Assembly: GCA_020152595.1 (NCBI GenBank)
Contig: JAIGNY010003283.1
Coordinates: 246,001 to 310,000, forward strand
Direction: 5' to 3'
Length of the DNA: 64,000 nt
Source of the DNA: Chiridota heheva
Lineage: Eukaryota; Echinodermata; Holothuroidea; Apodida; Chiridotidae
Under the pieces are notes generated by a model, which was given only the letters and a program-made list of their open reading frames with translations, was not told the DNA's origin and ran no database searches. The position numbers and the translations under genes were made by a program. This document shows positions 61,301 through 64,000 of the stretch, piece by piece. Numbering within the stretch: the first letter of the stretch is position 1; every line of letters begins with the position of its first letter.

Positions 61301-62261
61301 CCCGGTGAAAAATGTGAAGGCAATGACATAGCGGGTAAAGATTGAAATGATAAGGTTGGTTGGATGGTTTCGTGAATTTATGCATTATGCAAACTTGAAA
61401 AAGCAAACATAAAAATTGAATTAAGCATGATTTCCTAAACGGTTAAACGTCACAACCTTATTAGCAGCCCTAAGATGCCCCATTGATACCCAGCGATGAT
61501 TCTTCCACGTGTCCACGAAAACTTATAGGTTTGAAACAAACTTTATTTCTGGCAATCTGCTGCCCATACGGCAAATTACGGTTTACGCAATGCCGCTGCG
61601 TTCACAAACCCAACAAAACTTTTCCTTAACGTTAGTGGATTTAAGTATAACGCTCTAGCCCGCGATGCAATGTAGCACAAAACTTACTAACACTTGAGAC
61701 TTATTATACGACATGCGAAAATGATCAAACAACAACTTCACACGTTATCTTCTAGGCTATGTTATAACCTATCATACAACTCGGTAATCCAATCCGATAC
61801 AGCGTGACCTAAATAAGATTACGAGAATTTGCATATTCATTGCAGAATGTCCGAATTCTGATTGGAAAATACTGCGATATGATTAAACATATATGTCCAT
61901 ACAAGGAACTAATAAACATGCAGGTATACCAACTGACCAATACCATGGCCCAGAGCGGTACCGATGCACGAAACGCGAATAGGATAGAGCTATTTTTAGA
62001 GAAATTACCATAAAATCTTATACTTTGTTAAAACCTTTCGAGAGCTCTAATTAAAAAATACATGGAATATCTCTTAACGAAATACAATCTTAAATTTGGA
62101 TACAAAAATCTCGCTTGAGCCAGAATCTCAAGAGCAAAACTGTAAAAACCTAGGAGGAGATGCATTTTTAAACAAAACTTAGTACAGGCACATATGAGAG
62201 GTCACGACGATTTGATAATCTCCACTCATACACTCTGTGTATGGGTGGAGCTAAAAAATGA
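58319..62261. other. unique sequence with mixed composition
   Basis: No gene or repeat family was recognised. 60180-60600 is less AT-rich and contains AGCCAATCAGC (60299-60309) and TATATAG (60324-60330); a promoter is not supported because no downstream exon can be identified. Confidence 0.3.
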
Positions 62262-62484
62262 AATAAACTTTCTTCAATATACATAAAGACTTTGAGAAAT
62301 CTGAGGCTGTGACATCACATCTAGTCTGATTTCAGTCGTTTCTACAGAAATGATACCAAAACTTAAATATCTCCTTAATGGAATAAGATTTGTTAATGCT
62401 TTTTTCACCATTTTGTTTCTTTTAAAGCCCTCTTATAAGTCCATATAAGATAAACATGCTTGACCACTGAACTAATTCTTTAAG
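62262..62484 (-). repeat. dispersed repeat C, copy 3 with internal deletion
   Basis: Reverse complement contains CTTAAAGAATTAGTTCAGTG, GTATCATTTCTGTAGAAACG, GTGATGTCACAGCCTCAGA and GAAGAAAGTTT. Compared with copies 1 and 2, about 110 bp before the GAAGAAAGTTT block are missing. Confidence 0.75.
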
Positions 62485-63762
62485 GGAGAGAACAAAAATG
62501 GAAATAGTTTGCTTAAACCTAACTTCGATGAAGTACAAACTTAAACAAAAGAAGAGTATCACTTATTATACAGAATTAAATTTGAATTTACTGAAGCATG
62601 AAAGATTCAATGTTGTAATTTGAAATCATACTGGTTTACGATTGCTTACACTGTATGTTCTCTAGAGGGCAGCATTGAATTATAGTTATTCCTCCCACCC
62701 TACAGCAAATTTGGCCTACACTTTAAAAGCCAAACACAAGTGGCATTGACCTGTAAAACAGTGCTTGTCCCCTTTGTGGTACAAGTTATACGGGGATGGG
62801 AAGTCTTGCAACTTAAGACAGGAGCAAAGTGTACAGGGCTGAGATAATCTTCCATATGCCACAACAACTCAACGCAACGACGACGAGTGAACGCACAATT
62901 ACAATTACAACTGAAAAGAATCAAATTTAATTTAAATAATCCTAATAGTAGTAGGGGTTAGGAAGAGAAGCCTTGGAAAGTCTTGAAATACAAATGCAAT
63001 TCTTTATATTAAACCTCCTGGCAATTCAAATCTCTCATCTCATTTACGCTGTGTAAAGCACTAATTTCTAAACGCACTCATCCCCAAATTTCAAACCTAA
63101 CCCAAACCTTGACATATTGATGAAAATCACTTGCCTTTCTATATCTTTGAAAGCTCTAATCGGTTGATCAAAGAAAACAAGAGCATCCATCTCATTCTTT
63201 TGTTACTACAAATGCAAGACTTAGGAAACACAAGGGATGTTTCATTTGCTCATTTAAGTGTTGTCTGTATAGACAAGTCATCAGAAAAACCCATCCATCC
63301 ATCAACACTTCATGGTCAAATGTGCATAAATTATAAACAATTTCATAAACAAAAAGTTAGTCATTCGCTGAAATTTGAACTTCTGAAAGGCATATCACAT
63401 AATGGCATTTGCAATGTTTAATTCATAACTATTTATAACAACAAGAATAGCGATTCTGCACCCAGGGGAATATTAATTTCACCCCACTGACCAAGGAGGC
63501 AGTATCCTTGTAATTCATAGTCCCTTAGGTAAACACAGATTCATTATAAACATTTCATACGCTTCTTGAGATGACAGGAACACAAGGTATTTGCACTTTA
63601 CATGAAATGATCTCATCTTTGTACCAGTGAGAAAAGAAAAAAAAAAAAAATCTTTTTAAGAACACAAAATGTCTTCAATAAAATTTTCTGCAAGTGTACA
63701 GCAACAACAATAACAAAATTGTAGGTGCTTAGCCTTTTTTCTGTTTCTTTATTGGACACCTT
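62485..63762. other. AT-rich unique sequence
   Basis: No gene was recognised. A 96-codon open frame at 63131-63421 (plus) has no recognisable motif and a composition typical of chance. Confidence 0.35.
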
Positions 63763-63845
63763 TTCTCCCCTTTTCTTTCCAGTTTTTTATTTCCTTTACT
63801 GTTCTCCCCTTTTCTTTCCAGTTTTTTATTTCCTTTACTGTTCTC
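63763..63845. repeat. 39-bp direct duplication, pyrimidine-rich
   Basis: TTCTCCCCTTTTCTTTCCAG followed by TTTTTTATTTCCTTTACTG is present twice in tandem, followed by more T/C-rich sequence to ~63895. Confidence 0.9.
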
Positions 63846-64000
63846 CCCTTTTCCCCTCTTTTTCCTTCCTTTTTTCCCCTCAATTTTTTTCTGGAGACCT
63901 GAAAACATTTTTAGGACCATTGGTGCCATGCTATTTTCTAGTATATCTATCTTTGCTCTGGTCATATTTGTTGTAACTGCAAAATTTATATGACTTGATA

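Overview
This window looks like non-coding DNA from an animal genome. It is AT-rich, with no long open reading frames, no operon-like gene packing and no ribosome-binding sites. It is dominated by transposon remnants, tRNA-derived SINEs, LINE 3' ends and minisatellites. The frequent palindrome TAGGCCTA, LINE tails ending in an ALYK-like sequence plus (ATT)n, and Helitron-like elements with internal ~150-bp modules suggest a marine invertebrate deuterostome, perhaps an echinoderm. That assignment is inference; no gene in the window proves it.

Layout. 1-5.4 kb: SINE plus a (TA)n microsatellite, an old LINE tail, a possible terminal exon. 5.7-6.6 kb: first copy of a Helitron-like (HINE-type) family. 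12.6-17.2 kb: a transposon cluster (1.5-kb TTAA-flanked element, LINE tail, piggyBac-like double MITE, hAT-like MITE). 20.6-21.6 kb: truncated HINE and LINE tail. 23.6-24.7 kb: two phase-compatible candidate exons around a TTAA MITE. 25.2-32.8 kb: SINEs and four HINE copies, two of them produced by a ~1.98-kb tandem duplication. 34.5-36.2 kb: fold-back element and a palindromic 22-bp satellite. 39.9-42.4 kb: 35-bp and 42-bp arrays. 43-44.2 kb: decayed LINE with an RNase H domain. 46.3-46.7 kb: second piggyBac-like double MITE. 49.2-50.2 kb: LINE tail and a 16-bp array. 54-58.3 kb: minisatellites, SINE, G-rich array. The remainder is unique AT-rich sequence.

Host genes. I recognise no host protein. 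Five short minus-strand open segments (48.3, 44.8, 33.6, 24.6 and 23.7 kb) have usable splice signals and compatible phases, so the window may be mostly introns of one large minus-strand gene. The segments were hand-picked from many possibilities, so this is a hypothesis. Sequence-length ORFs in the microsatellite, satellites and MITEs are products of repeat composition, not genes.
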